A stretch of 64,000 nucleotides of DNA from Pseudoduganella albidiflava (lineage in GTDB: Bacteria > Pseudomonadota > Gammaproteobacteria > Burkholderiales > Burkholderiaceae_D), in contig NZ_CP036401.1 in NCBI RefSeq assembly GCF_004322755.1, positions 5,022,001 to 5,086,000 on the forward strand. The letters run 5' to 3'. Of this stretch, positions 47,095-57,373 are shown piece after piece (positions within the stretch are counted from its first letter, which is position 1; every line of letters begins with the position of its first letter). A program made the position numbers and the translations under genes. Under the pieces are notes generated by a model. That model worked only from the letters and a program-made list of their open reading frames with translations. It was not told the DNA's origin and did no database searches.

Positions 47095-47853
47095 TCATTT
47101 CGGCTGCATCCGTATCGCACCGTCGAGGCGGATCGTCTCGCCGTTCAGCATCACGTTCTCGATGATCGCCTTCGCCAGGTGCGCATACTCGGCCGGCTTG
47201 CCGAGGCGCGGCGGGAACGGCACCATCTTGCCCAGCGCCTGCTGCACCTCGTCCGGCATGCCCAGCAACATCGGCGTTTCGAAAATCCCCGGCGCGATCG
47301 TCATCACCCGGATGCCGCTGCGCGACAGGTCGCGCGCCATCGGCAGCGTCATGCCGGCCACCCCCGCCTTCGACGCGGCATAGGCGGCCTGGCCCATCTG
47401 GCCATCGAACGCGGCAACCGATGCCGTGTTGACGATCACGCCCCGCTCGCCATGCTCCAGCGGTTCCTCGCGGCTCATCGCATCGGCCGCCAGCCGGCAC
47501 ATGTTGAAGGTACCCACCAGGTTGATGCCGATCGTGCGCGCGAAGGCGTCCAGCGGGTGCGGGCCCTCCTTGCCGACCGTCTTCGCGGCCGGCGCCACGC
47601 CCGCGCAGTTCACGATGCCGCGCAGGCTGCCCAGCGCCTGCGCCGCGGCCACCACCGCCACGCCGTCGGCTTCCTGCGTGACGTCGCAGCGCACGAACCT
47701 GCCGCCCAGTTCCGCGGCGAGGGCCTCGCCAGCTTGCGCCTGCAAGTCCGCGAGCACGACCTTGCCGCCCGCTTGCGCCAGCGTGCGCGCGGTGGCGGCG
47801 CCCAGGCCGGAAGCGCCGCCCGTGATGATGAATACATTGTCCCTGATCTGCAT
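47095..47853 (-). CDS. SDR-family 3-hydroxyacyl-CoA dehydrogenase-like (HSD17B10 type)
   Basis: A 252-residue cytoplasmic short-chain dehydrogenase. The cofactor motif is [20 protein letters not shown], followed by [11 protein letters not shown] and NCAGVAPA. The catalytic Ser-Tyr-Lys are in [20 protein letters not shown] and the following KAG. The [14 protein letters not shown] segment is typical of type II 3-hydroxyacyl-CoA dehydrogenases acting on branched or short-chain acyl-CoA. AGGGAG lies 7 bp before ATG 47853. Palindromic sites lie 70-100 bp upstream and suggest control by a fatty-acid or branched-chain amino-acid regulator. Confidence 0.87.
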   Translation of the reverse strand: MQIRDNVFIITGGASGLGAATARTLAQAGGKVVLADLQAQAGEALAAELGGRFVRCDVTQEADGVAVVAAAQALGSLRGIVNCAGVAPAAKTVGKEGPHPLDAFARTIGINLVGTFNMCRLAADAMSREEPLEHGERGVIVNTASVAAFDGQMGQAAYAASKAGVAGMTLPMARDLSRSGIRVMTIAPGIFETPMLLGMPDEVQQALGKMVPFPPRLGKPAEYAHLAKAIIENVMLNGETIRLDGAIRMQPK

Positions 47854-47922
47854 GCCGTCTCCCTGGTGATGTGAATGGCTTGACGCGCGGTGGATCACGC
47901 GAAGTACTCCGCGCGCATTACG

Positions 47923-47950
47923 TTACGTTTACGTAAGCGTCAATTGACGC
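47923..47950. promoter_or_regulatory. Nested palindromes upstream of the SDR gene, candidate operators
   Basis: TTACGT (47923-47928) and ACGTAA (47931-47936) form an inverted repeat. It is followed directly by GCGTCAATTGACGC, a perfect 14-bp palindrome (47937-47950). A further GCGTCAA half-site lies at 47958-47964. ACGTAA/TTACGT arms recall operators of MerR-type LiuR regulators of branched-chain acyl-CoA genes (recalled from family knowledge, not tested). Confidence 0.5.
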
Positions 47951-47964
47951 CATTGTAGCGTCAA

Positions 47965-48525
47965 TCACATGCAGCGGACATAGCCTCCCACGTTGGTGCA
48001 ATGCCGGCCGGCCGGGCTGCGGGTCACGCCGGTGCCACCGTTCTGGAACGTGGTGCCGGCGGCATCGCGGCACACCCGGCCCACGCAGGTGGTGGGCGAA
48101 GGCCGGTTCGGCGGCGGCGTGGCGAACGCGCCCGGCGCCGGGCTGGCATAGGGAGAAGGATTGACGGCGGGCGGTCGCGGCGGCACGGGCGCTGAAGGGT
48201 ACGGCGAGCGCGGTTCCAGCGTGGCGGACGGCAGCACCGCCGCGGGTTCCGGCGTGGTATCGGGTAGTCCAATGCGGCTGGCGCTGTCGTCCTGCCGCGG
48301 AACCGGCCGGCGCGGCATCGGCCGCTGCGCCGGCGCCGTGCGGCAGGGCTCGATCTCCAGGCTCTTGCCGTCGGCGCCGAGCTTGCACACGGGCAGCCGG
48401 GCATACGCTTCGCGCTCGGCGGCGGCATCCTGTTGCGCGTACGCCAGCGCGGGCAGCAGCACGGCAGCGAGGAGGAAGGAACCAGGGAGGAAGAAATCAG
48501 CGAGAGAACGACGGCGTGGCGACAT
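47965..48525 (-). CDS. Small secreted proline-rich protein with C-terminal cysteine motif
   Basis: A 186-residue protein of unknown function. A basic N-terminus and hydrophobic stretch (SLADFFLPGSFLLAAVLLPA) end in ALAYAQQ, a typical Sec cleavage site. The mature part begins DAAAEREAYARLPVCKLG. A Pro/Ala/Ser-rich linker (about 75-150) follows, then a compact tail with four cysteines (CVGRVCRDAAGTTFQNG, HCTNVGGYVRCM) that may form two disulfides. ATG 48525 follows GGGG and opens the signal peptide. It lies 82 bp after hppA on the same strand. The reading frame is convincing, the role unknown. Confidence 0.72.
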   Translation of the reverse strand: MSPRRRSLADFFLPGSFLLAAVLLPALAYAQQDAAAEREAYARLPVCKLGADGKSLEIEPCRTAPAQRPMPRRPVPRQDDSASRIGLPDTTPEPAAVLPSATLEPRSPYPSAPVPPRPPAVNPSPYASPAPGAFATPPPNRPSPTTCVGRVCRDAAGTTFQNGGTGVTRSPAGRHCTNVGGYVRCM

Positions 48526-48607
48526 GGAAAACCCCGGGCGGAAGCGGCGCATCCATGATACGCCGCGCAGTCCGGGCCCTGCCGCACTGCTGGTACCGCC
48601 GCGGCCT

Positions 48608-50761
48608 TCAGCGCTGGGCAGCCGGCGCCGCCGGCAATGCCTGCGGCACGCCGGTGGCCACACGGTCCGGTACCTTCGCGCGGGCCGTCACCGGCTCGGG
48701 CGTGACGGCCAGCCAGCCGGTCGTCGGCAGCAGCGGCACCAGCAGCAGCGCGACGATGTTGATGATCTTGATGAGCGGATTGACGGCGGGGCCGGCGGTG
48801 TCCTTGTACGGATCGCCGACGGTATCGCCCGTCACGGCGGCCTTGTGCGCATCCGAGCCCTTGCCGCCATGGTTGCCGTCCTCGATGTATTTCTTGGCAT
48901 TGTCCCAGGCGCCGCCGCCGGTCGTCATCGAGATCGCCACGAACAGGCCCGTGATGATGGTGCCCATCAGCATGCCGCCCAGTGCGGCCGGGCCCAGCAG
49001 CATGCCGACCAGGATCGGCACGATCACCGGCAGCAGCGACGGCAGGATCATCTCGCGGATCGCCGAGGCCGTCAGCATGTCGACCGCCTTGTCGTACTCG
49101 GGCTTGCCGGTGCCGTCCATGATGCCCTTGATCTCGCGGAACTGGCGCCGCACCTCGATCACCACCGCGCCGGCAGAGCGGCCCACCGCTTCCATCGCCA
49201 TCGCGCCGAACAGGTAGGGAATCAGGCCGCCGATGAACAGGCCCACGATCACCATCGGGTTCGACAGGTCGAAGCGGATGTCGATATCGCGCGAGTCCAG
49301 CGCATGCGTGTAGTCGGCGAACAGGACCAGCGCGGCCAGGCCGGCCGAACCGATCGCATAGCCCTTGGTGACGGCCTTGGTGGTATTGCCGACCGCGTCC
49401 AGCGGGTCGGTGATCGCCCGCACCGATTCGGGCATGCCGGCCATCTCGGCGATGCCGCCGGCATTGTCGGTCACCGGCCCGTAGGCATCGAGCGCCACGA
49501 TGATGCCGGCCATCGACAGCATCGACGTGGCGGCGATGGCGATGCCGTACAGCCCGGCCAGCTCGTAGGACACCAGGATCGCCACGCAAACGGCCAGCAC
49601 CGGGTAGGCGGTGGATTTCATCGACACGCCCAGCCCGGCGATGATATTGGTGCCGTGCCCGGTCGTCGACGCTTCGGCGATGTGGCGCACCGGCTTGAAG
49701 TCGGTGCCCGTGTAGAACTCGGTGATGTAGACCATCAGCCCGGTCAGCACGATGCCCACCACGGTCGCGCCCATCATCTGCCAGCGCATGTCGTAGTCGT
49801 CCCACACCAGCCAGGTGACGACGGCGAAGCCGATCAGCGACAAAATCGCCGACCACCACAGCCCCGTGTACAGGGCCGACATGATCTTCTTGCCAGGTTT
49901 GGCCTTGACGAACAGGCAGCCGACGATCGACGCCAGGATCGATACGCCGCCCAGCAGCAGCGGGTAGAGGATCGCCTCGCGCGGGCTGTCGGCGATCATC
50001 AGCGCACCCAGCAGCATGGTGGCGATCAGGGTCACCACGTAGGTCTCGAACAGGTCGGCCGCCATCCCGGCGCAATCGCCTACGTTGTCGCCCACGTTGT
50101 CGGCGATGACGGCGGGATTGCGCGGATCATCCTCGGGGATGCCCGCTTCCACCTTGCCGACCAGGTCCGCGCCCACGTCGGCGCCCTTGGTGAAGATGCC
50201 GCCGCCAAGGCGCGCGAAGATCGAGATCAGCGAAGCGCCGAAAGCCAGCCCGATCAGCGGCTTGATCACGTCGTGATGCGACAGCTGGGGCGATGGATAC
50301 GCGCTGCTGGCGAATGCAGTGAGCATGCCGTAGAACAGCGCCACGCCCAGCAGGCCCAGCCCCACCACCAGCAGGCCGGTGATGGCGCCGCCCTTGAACG
50401 CCACGTTGAGCGCTTCGTTCAGGCCCACCGTGGCCGCCTGCGCCGTGCGCACGTTGGCCCGCACCGACACGTTCATGCCGATGAAGCCGCAGGCGCCGGA
50501 CAGCACCGCGCCGATCAGGAAGCCCAGCGCGGTCTGCACGCCGAGCAGCAGGAAGATGACAACGAGAAGGATGATGCCGACGATGGCGATGGTGCGGTAT
50601 TGCCGCGCGAGATAGGCACTGGCGCCCTGCTGGATCGCCGCCGCGATTTCCTGCATGCGGGCGTTGCCGGCATCCTGCCCCAGGATCCAGCTGCGCGAAT
50701 ACAACCCGTATATCACCGCGATGACGCCACATGCCACCGCAAACCACAGACCTGCTGCCAT
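48608..50761 (-). CDS. hppA: Membrane proton-translocating pyrophosphatase (K+-independent type)
   Basis: A 717-residue inner membrane pump with about 16 helices that couples PPi hydrolysis to H+ export. The catalytic motifs are visible: [20 protein letters not shown], then [20 protein letters not shown], and [20 protein letters not shown] near the C-terminus. The segment [12 protein letters not shown] carries lysine where K+-dependent enzymes have alanine (GNTTAA), so K+-independent function is predicted from established family rules. AAGGGGG lies 4 bp before ATG 50761. The longer frame to 50815 is not needed. Confidence 0.95.
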   Translation of the reverse strand: MAAGLWFAVACGVIAVIYGLYSRSWILGQDAGNARMQEIAAAIQQGASAYLARQYRTIAIVGIILLVVIFLLLGVQTALGFLIGAVLSGACGFIGMNVSVRANVRTAQAATVGLNEALNVAFKGGAITGLLVVGLGLLGVALFYGMLTAFASSAYPSPQLSHHDVIKPLIGLAFGASLISIFARLGGGIFTKGADVGADLVGKVEAGIPEDDPRNPAVIADNVGDNVGDCAGMAADLFETYVVTLIATMLLGALMIADSPREAILYPLLLGGVSILASIVGCLFVKAKPGKKIMSALYTGLWWSAILSLIGFAVVTWLVWDDYDMRWQMMGATVVGIVLTGLMVYITEFYTGTDFKPVRHIAEASTTGHGTNIIAGLGVSMKSTAYPVLAVCVAILVSYELAGLYGIAIAATSMLSMAGIIVALDAYGPVTDNAGGIAEMAGMPESVRAITDPLDAVGNTTKAVTKGYAIGSAGLAALVLFADYTHALDSRDIDIRFDLSNPMVIVGLFIGGLIPYLFGAMAMEAVGRSAGAVVIEVRRQFREIKGIMDGTGKPEYDKAVDMLTASAIREMILPSLLPVIVPILVGMLLGPAALGGMLMGTIITGLFVAISMTTGGGAWDNAKKYIEDGNHGGKGSDAHKAAVTGDTVGDPYKDTAGPAVNPLIKIINIVALLLVPLLPTTGWLAVTPEPVTARAKVPDRVATGVPQALPAAPAAQR

Positions 50762-50951
50762 ATGTCCCCCTTTGTGAACCAACGTTGTCGAATGGTGCAA
50801 ATCGGACTTCATCACGCCGCGCGGCGCGGCTGGGGCCTGTGCAGGTCCCTAACGAAACGATGCAAACGAAACGATGCGAACGAAACTGTGCGAACGAACG
50901 GGCAGCCATCGGGGCCGGCCGGGAGTCGCTGCGGCCTAAAGGGGGCCGGCA

Positions 50952-50982
50952 AAAAAAAACGGACCGTGCCGGTCCGTTTTTT
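50952..50982 (-). terminator. Rho-independent terminator of adk
   Basis: Arms CGGACC (50960-50965) and GGTCCG (50971-50976) enclose a 5-nt loop. An A-run lies on the left and a T-run on the right, so the hairpin can act in both directions. It lies directly past the adk stop codon. Confidence 0.85.
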
Positions 50983-50988
50983 GGGTTC

Positions 50989-51687
<699 letters not shown>

Positions 51688-51768
51688 TCATTAGTGACGA
51701 AACTTACCACAAAACGCCGGCCCAACGCCACTTCGGGAGGCCGTTTGGGATGCAAAAACGTCAAACGC

Positions 51769-52521
51769 TCAGCCGAAGTGAGCGCGCACCCGTTCCAGGT
51801 CTTCGGGGGTATCGACACCGGGTGCCGGTGCCGCGTCGGTGACGTGCACGGCGATAGGATGGCCATGCCACAGCACGCGCAACTGTTCGAGCGCTTCGAT
51901 GGTCTCGAGCGGCGACACTTCCAGCAGCGGATAGGCTTGCAGGAAATCGTTGCGGTAGGCGTACAGGCCGATGTGGCGCAATGGCACATAGCCGGCGGGA
52001 AGCACGGCGGGACGGGACTGCGCGAACGCATCGCGGGCCCAGGGGATCGTGGCGCGGCTGAAGTACAGCGCGCGGCCGGCCTTGTCCAGCACCACTTTCA
52101 CCACGTTCGGATTGAACGAGTCGGCGGCATCGTGGAGCGGATGCGCGCAGGTGGCCATTGGCACGCCGGCACCGATGCGCGCGGCGCACGCGGCCAGCAG
52201 CGCCGGATCGATCAGCGGCTCGTCGCCCTGCAGGTTGACCACCACCGCTCCGGGCGGCAGGCCGAGCGCGCGTGCCACCTCGGCGATGCGGTCGGTGCCC
52301 GAAGGATGATCGTCGCGCGTCATCAGCGCGGCGATGCCGTGCGCGGCGCAGGCGTCGAGGATGGACGGGTGGTCGGTGGCGACGATGATGCGTTCGGCGC
52401 CGGACAGCGCGGCGCGCTCGGCCACGCGCACCACCATCGGCTTGCCGGCCAGGTCGGCCAGCGGCTTGTTCGGCAGCCGGGTCGACGCCAGCCGCGCGGG
52501 AATGATGACGGTAAAGGTCAC
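51769..52521 (-). CDS. kdsB: 3-deoxy-manno-octulosonate cytidylyltransferase
   Basis: A 250-residue cytoplasmic enzyme that makes CMP-Kdo for lipopolysaccharide. Motifs are [20 protein letters not shown], then [33 protein letters not shown] and [13 protein letters not shown], with the C-terminal [13 protein letters not shown]. The start is GTG 52521 (GTGACCTTTACC), preceded by GAGACACC. It follows the Trm112-like and lpxK genes on the same strand, a common proteobacterial envelope cluster. Confidence 0.96.
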   Translation of the reverse strand: MTFTVIIPARLASTRLPNKPLADLAGKPMVVRVAERAALSGAERIIVATDHPSILDACAAHGIAALMTRDDHPSGTDRIAEVARALGLPPGAVVVNLQGDEPLIDPALLAACAARIGAGVPMATCAHPLHDAADSFNPNVVKVVLDKAGRALYFSRATIPWARDAFAQSRPAVLPAGYVPLRHIGLYAYRNDFLQAYPLLEVSPLETIEALEQLRVLWHGHPIAVHVTDAAPAPGVDTPEDLERVRAHFG

Positions 52522-52606
52522 GGTGTCTCGATGTTCAGGTCGGCGCGCATGCGAGGGATGCTAATCCAGGCGGCACGGATGTCCTCTGCGGCGATTTCGC
52601 AGTCAT

Positions 52607-52783
52607 TCACTCCGCGGTGTCCTGCAGCGTGCGGGCTTCGTCGGCCCACATGATCGGAATGCCGTCGCGGACCGGATAGGCCAGGCGGTCGCCGCGGCAG
52701 ATCATTTCCTGGGCCTTCTTGTCGTATTCCAGCGGGCCCTTGCAAACGGGGCAGACCAGGATGTCAAGCAAACGTGCTTCCAC
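52607..52783 (-). CDS. Trm112/YcaR-like small zinc-ribbon protein (GTG start)
   Basis: A 58-residue protein with [20 protein letters not shown], a CxxC half of a zinc ribbon, and the conserved [11 protein letters not shown] of the YcaR/Trm112 family. Such proteins sit between lpxK and kdsB in many proteobacteria. The GTG at 52783 is 8 bp after GGAG and gives the usual family length, whereas the longest frame starts at an in-frame TTG 15 bp further up. It overlaps the last 20 bp of lpxK in another frame. Confidence 0.88.
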   Translation of the reverse strand: MEARLLDILVCPVCKGPLEYDKKAQEMICRGDRLAYPVRDGIPIMWADEARTLQDTAE

Positions 52784-53789
52784 GGCATTTCTCCACAATG
52801 TGTGCGATCAGCGCGGCATCGAGCTGCGCGCCGACGGGGACGACCCACAGCCGCGGATCGTCCCTCAGTTCTTCGATATGCGCGCATTTTACTGCATCCT
52901 TCTCGGTCATCAAGATCGCGTCCGCCGCCACGCGCGCAAAGGGCCGGTCGAGGAAATCGTGGTGGTCGGGCAGCGGCAATTCCTCGAACGCCAGCCCGGC
53001 ATCGGCCAGCATGCGGAAGAAGCGTTGCGGATTGCCGATGCCGGCGGCGGCGACCAGCCGGCCCTTGCCACCCATCCGGGCCAGCGGCACGCGGTCGCGG
53101 CGGTCCGCCAGGCGTTCGGCAACGGTGCCGGCAAGGGTCATCTGGAATGGCGTGCCTCCCACGCTGGCCGCCAGCTGCGGCGCCAGTACCGGCACGTTGA
53201 CGACGGTGACATCGCGCCGGCGCGAGGGCGGCTCGCGCAGCGGCCCCGCCGGCAAGGTCCAGCCGTTGCCCACCCCGCGGCCGTCGAACAGCACCACCTC
53301 CACGTCGCGCTGCAAGGCATAGTGCTGCAGCCCGTCGTCGGTGACGATCACGTCCACTTCCGGATGCGCGGCCAGCAGCGCCCGGCCCGCCGCCACGCGG
53401 TCGCGGCAGACGAACACCGGGCACGCGGCGCGGGTGGCGATCAGCACCGGCTCGTCGCCCACCTGGGCCGGCGTCGACAGCGCGGTGACGGGGCGCGGTC
53501 CATCGCCCTTGCCGCCGAAGCCGCGCGACACCACGCCCGGCCGCATGCCCCGCGCGCGCAGCTGCTCGACCAGCCAGATCGTCAGTGGCGTCTTGCCCGT
53601 GCCGCCGATGAAGATGTTGCCGACCACGATGACCGGCACCGGCAGGCGGCTGGACTTCAGCACGCCGGCGCGGTACAGCAGGCCGCGCAGGCCGGCCAGC
53701 GCCCGGAACAGCAGCGATACGGGATACAGCGCGCAGGCCAGCGGGCCGCGTCGCAGCCAGGCGCGGGTGAGCGTGGATTCGAGGCTCAT
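52764..53789 (-). CDS. lpxK: Tetraacyldisaccharide 4'-kinase
   Basis: A 341-residue inner-membrane-associated kinase that phosphorylates the lipid A precursor at the 4' position. An N-terminal membrane-binding helix ([20 protein letters not shown]) precedes the P-loop [20 protein letters not shown]. The conserved [22 protein letters not shown] and LPDHHDF, with the DDGLQH acid pair, are all present. ATG 53789 is chosen over a longer frame from 53828 because it opens the membrane helix region. It is 66 bp downstream of exbD. Confidence 0.95.
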   Translation of the reverse strand: MSLESTLTRAWLRRGPLACALYPVSLLFRALAGLRGLLYRAGVLKSSRLPVPVIVVGNIFIGGTGKTPLTIWLVEQLRARGMRPGVVSRGFGGKGDGPRPVTALSTPAQVGDEPVLIATRAACPVFVCRDRVAAGRALLAAHPEVDVIVTDDGLQHYALQRDVEVVLFDGRGVGNGWTLPAGPLREPPSRRRDVTVVNVPVLAPQLAASVGGTPFQMTLAGTVAERLADRRDRVPLARMGGKGRLVAAAGIGNPQRFFRMLADAGLAFEELPLPDHHDFLDRPFARVAADAILMTEKDAVKCAHIEELRDDPRLWVVPVGAQLDAALIAHIVEKCRGSTFA

Positions 53790-53855
53790 GTCGTGCGTCG
53801 TGTAGTACGTCTTGTCATGCCCGGGCACGCCGGGTCGTCAGCACTCGGGACAACG

Positions 53856-54278
53856 CTATTTCCCGCTGCCCGTCTGCGCCGCGAACGTCAGCTTGCCGAA
53901 GCCGGCCAGCCGCGCCGCCTCCATCACGTTGACCACCATCTGGTGCATCGCGAACTGGTCGGCATTGACCACCACCACCGGATCGCTGCCCGGCCTGGCG
54001 GCCGCCTTCAGCACCGAGGCCAGTCCGGCCACGTCGCGGAACGACACCGGTTCGCCATTGATCGTGTAGTTGCCCTTGGCATCGACGGTCACGTCGATCT
54101 GGTCCGGCTGCTCGACGGCCTTTTGCGCATCGGCCGTGGGCAGCGTGATCTGCAGTTCGGTGAACTTGCTGTAGGTGGTGGTCACCATCAGGAAGATCAG
54201 GATCACCAGCAGCACGTCGATGAACGGGATCAGGTTGATCTCCGGGTCTTCCCGGCGCCGGCCCTTGCGGAAATTCAT
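53856..54278 (-). CDS. exbD: ExbD/TolR-type biopolymer transport protein
   Basis: A 140-residue protein with one N-terminal transmembrane helix (about 15-37: INLIPFIDVLLVILIFLMVT) holding the functional Asp of the family, then a periplasmic domain ending VVVNADQFAMHQMVVNVMEA. With ExbB it forms a proton-driven motor energising TonB- or Tol-type transport. ATG 54278 follows AAGGGCGCC. It lies 9 bp after exbB. TolR is an alternative; the lpxK neighbourhood favours ExbD in this lineage. Confidence 0.92.
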   Translation of the reverse strand: MNFRKGRRREDPEINLIPFIDVLLVILIFLMVTTTYSKFTELQITLPTADAQKAVEQPDQIDVTVDAKGNYTINGEPVSFRDVAGLASVLKAAARPGSDPVVVVNADQFAMHQMVVNVMEAARLAGFGKLTFAAQTGSGK

Positions 54279-54287
54279 GCGGCGCCC

Positions 54288-54893
54288 TTACTTTCGCTCG
54301 TTGTGGACGATGTCGACGAAGCGCACGGCCTGCTGCTCCATCTGGATCACGAAGCCGTCCACCAGCGCGCGGAAGTGGCGGTAGGCCACCAGCGCAGGCA
54401 TCGCGATGGCCAGGCCGAAACCGGTGTTGTACAGTGCCACCGAGATGCCGTGCGCCAGTTGCGCCGGGTTGGTGCCGGCCGGATTCTGCGCACCGAAGAT
54501 CTCGATCATGCCGACCACGGTACCGAACAGGCCCATCAGCGGTGCCAGCGTGGCGATCGTGCCCAGCGTGGTCAGGAAGCGCTCCAGCGTGTGGGCCACG
54601 CCATTGCCCGCCTCTTCGATCGATTCCTTCATGACTTCGCGCGGCGCGTTGACGTTGCGCAGCGCGGCCGACAGGACCACGCCCAGCGGCGAACTGGTCT
54701 CCAGCTTGCCGGTGATCTCCGGCGTGATATTGCCGCTGCGATACACCCGCACCACTTCATCGAGCAGGTTGGGCGGAATGATCCGCGCGCGCCGCAGCGC
54801 CATCAGCCGTTCGATGATCAACGCGGTGGCCACGATGGAGGCGATCAGCAGCAGCCAGATCGGCCAGCCGGCAGCTTGAAAGATGGCGAGCAA
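54288..54893 (-). CDS. exbB: ExbB/TolQ-type proton channel (TTG start)
   Basis: A 201-residue MotA/TolQ/ExbB-family protein with three transmembrane helices: about 8-28, then 110-130, and 150-172. Conserved parts include TLGTIATLAPLMGLFGTVVGMIEIF and IAMPALVAYRHF. The start is TTG 54893, fixed by AAGGAG 6 bp upstream. It forms the proton channel with ExbD at the inner membrane. The promoter must lie in the repeat-rich region upstream (from 54894). Confidence 0.92.
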   Translation of the reverse strand: MLAIFQAAGWPIWLLLIASIVATALIIERLMALRRARIIPPNLLDEVVRVYRSGNITPEITGKLETSSPLGVVLSAALRNVNAPREVMKESIEEAGNGVAHTLERFLTTLGTIATLAPLMGLFGTVVGMIEIFGAQNPAGTNPAQLAHGISVALYNTGFGLAIAMPALVAYRHFRALVDGFVIQMEQQAVRFVDIVHNERK

Positions 54894-54983
54894 GTCTTAC
54901 TCCTTGAGATAGCGCAGACGCGCAATGTAGCGTGTTGCCGTGCCAACGGCAAGTGTGGACAGGCGCAGTGCGCGAGCGCCGTG

Positions 54984-55885
54984 TTCTGCACAAATTCTGT
55001 GGAAAAGATTGTGCGCAATGTGCAATCCACAACGCAAGCCATTGATTCTGAGAGGAATTTTCTCATAGCCTGTTTTTTAGGCAGCATCGCTGCCCGGCCG
55101 GACCGACGCCGTTCTCAACAATTTCTGTGGACAATATTGTTGGCAACGGTCCCTATCCCTCCGCAAGTCATTGATCTTGAACAATATTATGGTCATGCAC
55201 AAAAAACTTGCAGCGAGGTATCGGGCGGCCATGCGGGACGGCGTGCTTCTGCACAGTAACTGTTGATAAGATTGTTGGCAATGCCCTCGGCTTCTCTTCA
55301 AACGCTTGATTCATAAGGATAAAATAAGCCTGCTTAAATAGCATGCAAAGCCGTCCATACTGCCCTTCCCGGCCGCCGCGGCGTGCTGTATGGCCCTTCT
55401 GCACATAATCTGTGGACAATGTTGTGCGCAAGGCGCCGCCGACTACCCAATGGCATTGATTTATAAGGGAAAAGCGTTTGCGCACAAAAAATAGGCAAGC
55501 TGCGCCGGGGTCCGCGCCGTCCCCGGCACGGTCCCGGCCGGGGTGCCGGGCGGCGCGCTTCTGCACAGCTTCTGTGGATAAAATTGTGGGGAAGCGTGAG
55601 CTTTCGCACCCAAGTGGCTGATTTACAAGCGTTAAATTGTTCTGCGGAAATTTCCAGCAGGGCATGCCCGCCGGCGCCAGGTTCCCCACAATTTCTGTGG
55701 ATATCTTTGTGTGTAAGAATGAAGCGCGACAGTGAAGTCCTTGATTTGTAAGAATATTCTTACGCTGCCCACGAATGCAGCATACGTTTTTCTCTTTATA
55801 AATCAGTAGCTTGGAAATACACCTTGCGATTCTAGGCGAGATATGACATAAGCATGACCGCTTGATGACTCTGTGGACAGTCTTA
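54984..55885. repeat. Six-unit degenerate repeat array with paired DnaA-box-like sites
   Basis: The 995-bp gap between exbB and xseA holds six copies of a block of about 105 bp starting near 54984, 55112, 55247, 55397, 55559 and 55682. Each begins TTCTGCACA (or a variant), has CTGTGGANAA 12-15 bp later, then ATTGTGNGCAA, and about 35 bp on TTGATTNATAAG with an A/T tail. In most copies a GC-rich spacer of variable length follows. The two nonamers resemble TTWTNCACA DnaA boxes in opposite orientation. TGTGGATAA at 55573 is a perfect reverse box. A seventh CTGTGGACAG lies at 55871, 18 bp before the xseA start. No gene is supported inside. Confidence 0.85.
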
Positions 55886-55888
55886 CCG

Positions 55889-57253
55889 ATGCCGACCTTC
55901 GACCGCCCCGATTCCACCCCTGGCCAGGCCGCCGTGATCACCGTCAGCGCCTTGAACCAGGCCGTTTCACGCCTGCTCGAGCGCTCCTTTCCGCTGACCT
56001 GGATCGCTGGGGAAATCTCCAACTTCACGCGCGCCAGTTCCGGCCACTGGTACTTCACGCTGAAGGACGATGCGGCCCAGGTGCGCGCGGTGATGTTCCG
56101 CGGGCGTGCCCAATATGCTGGCTTCGTGCCGCGCGAAGGCGACAAGGTCGAGGTGCGCGCCCTCGTCACGCTGTACGGGCCGCGGGGCGATTACCAGATC
56201 AACGTGGAAGCGATCCGCCGCGCCGGTGTCGGCGCACTGTTCGAGGCGTTCATGCGGCTGAAGGAAAAGCTGTCCGCGGCCGGCCTGTTCGACGAGGAAC
56301 GCAAGCGCGCCCTGCCCCTGTTCGCGCGCACCATCGGCATCGTCACCAGCCCGCAGGCGGCGGCGCTGCGCGACGTGCTGATCGCGCTGCGCCGCCGTGC
56401 GCCGCACGTGAACGTGGTGCTGTATCCCACGCTGGTGCAGGGCCAGCTGGCGGCCGAGCAGATCGCCCGCGCGATCCGCACGGCGTCGGCGCGTGCCGAG
56501 TGCGACGTGCTGATCGTCTGCCGTGGCGGCGGCAGCATCGAGGACCTGTGGTGCTTCAATGACGAGGCGGTGGCGTACGCGATCGCCGAATGCGCCATGC
56601 CGGTGATCTCCGGGGTCGGCCACGAGACCGATTTCACGATCGCCGATTTCGCCGCCGACCTGCGCGCGGCCACGCCGACCGCCGCCGCCGAACTGGCCGC
56701 CACGCCGCGCGGCGACTGGCTGGCCTCGCTGCGCGCCGATGCGGCGGACCTGCGCCGCGCCATGCGGCGCCTGCTGGACGATGCCGCCCAGACCCTCGAC
56801 CACCAGGGCCGGCGCCTGCTCAGCCCCACCGCGCGCATCCGCCAGCAGCGCCTGGAGCTGCTGGCGTTGTCCACCGCGATGATGCATGCCAACCGCACGC
56901 CCCTGAACCAGGCGCGCCACACGCTGGAGCGCCTGGCCGGCCGGCTGGCCGCGCAGCGCCCCGATACCCGCGCCGTGCGTGCCCACCTGGCGGCGCTGCA
57001 GCACCGCTGCACGGTGAACGTGGCGGCGCGCCTGCAACGCAACCGGGAGGGACTGGGCGCACTGGCGGCCCAGCTGGAACTGCTGAACCCGCAGCGCACG
57101 CTGGAGCGCGGCTACGCCATCATCACCGACAGCAAGGGGACGATCCTGCGCTCGCCGGGCCAGCTGCAACCGCGCCGCAAGCTGACCGTGCGGCTGGCCG
57201 AAGGCAGCGCCGACCTCACCGTGTCCGGTGTCCAGGCGCACCTGGACCAGTAG
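55889..57253 (+). CDS. xseA: Exodeoxyribonuclease VII large subunit
   Basis: A 454-residue cytoplasmic nuclease subunit. The N-terminal OB domain has [20 protein letters not shown] and [19 protein letters not shown]. The catalytic domain contains [39 protein letters not shown] and [21 protein letters not shown] coiled-coil C-terminus ends with [17 protein letters not shown] 55889 gives [12 protein letters not shown] 55862 and ATG 55865 would add residues encoded by the repeat-like TGTGGACAG sequence. The small subunit xseB is not in the window. Confidence 0.93.
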   Translation: MPTFDRPDSTPGQAAVITVSALNQAVSRLLERSFPLTWIAGEISNFTRASSGHWYFTLKDDAAQVRAVMFRGRAQYAGFVPREGDKVEVRALVTLYGPRGDYQINVEAIRRAGVGALFEAFMRLKEKLSAAGLFDEERKRALPLFARTIGIVTSPQAAALRDVLIALRRRAPHVNVVLYPTLVQGQLAAEQIARAIRTASARAECDVLIVCRGGGSIEDLWCFNDEAVAYAIAECAMPVISGVGHETDFTIADFAADLRAATPTAAAELAATPRGDWLASLRADAADLRRAMRRLLDDAAQTLDHQGRRLLSPTARIRQQRLELLALSTAMMHANRTPLNQARHTLERLAGRLAAQRPDTRAVRAHLAALQHRCTVNVAARLQRNREGLGALAAQLELLNPQRTLERGYAIITDSKGTILRSPGQLQPRRKLTVRLAEGSADLTVSGVQAHLDQ

Positions 57254-57373
57254 CATGACTTGCACCGTGACAGTGTCGCGCTGGTAAAACATCGGGTCCG
57301 GCGCAGTCGTCCCTGCGTGCTACGCTGACAATCCGGTCGGCTCCCGACCATCAACGATTGCGAGGAGATTGTC

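Noticed and set aside
55168..56169. A 1002-bp open frame on the reverse strand across four repeat units, giving recurring peptides like PTILSTEAVQK and RTTLSTDYVQK
   Set aside because: The peptide repeats follow from the DNA repeats. The frame runs into xseA on the opposite strand, has no ribosome site, and the same units translate differently in the neighbouring frames where spacer length shifts.
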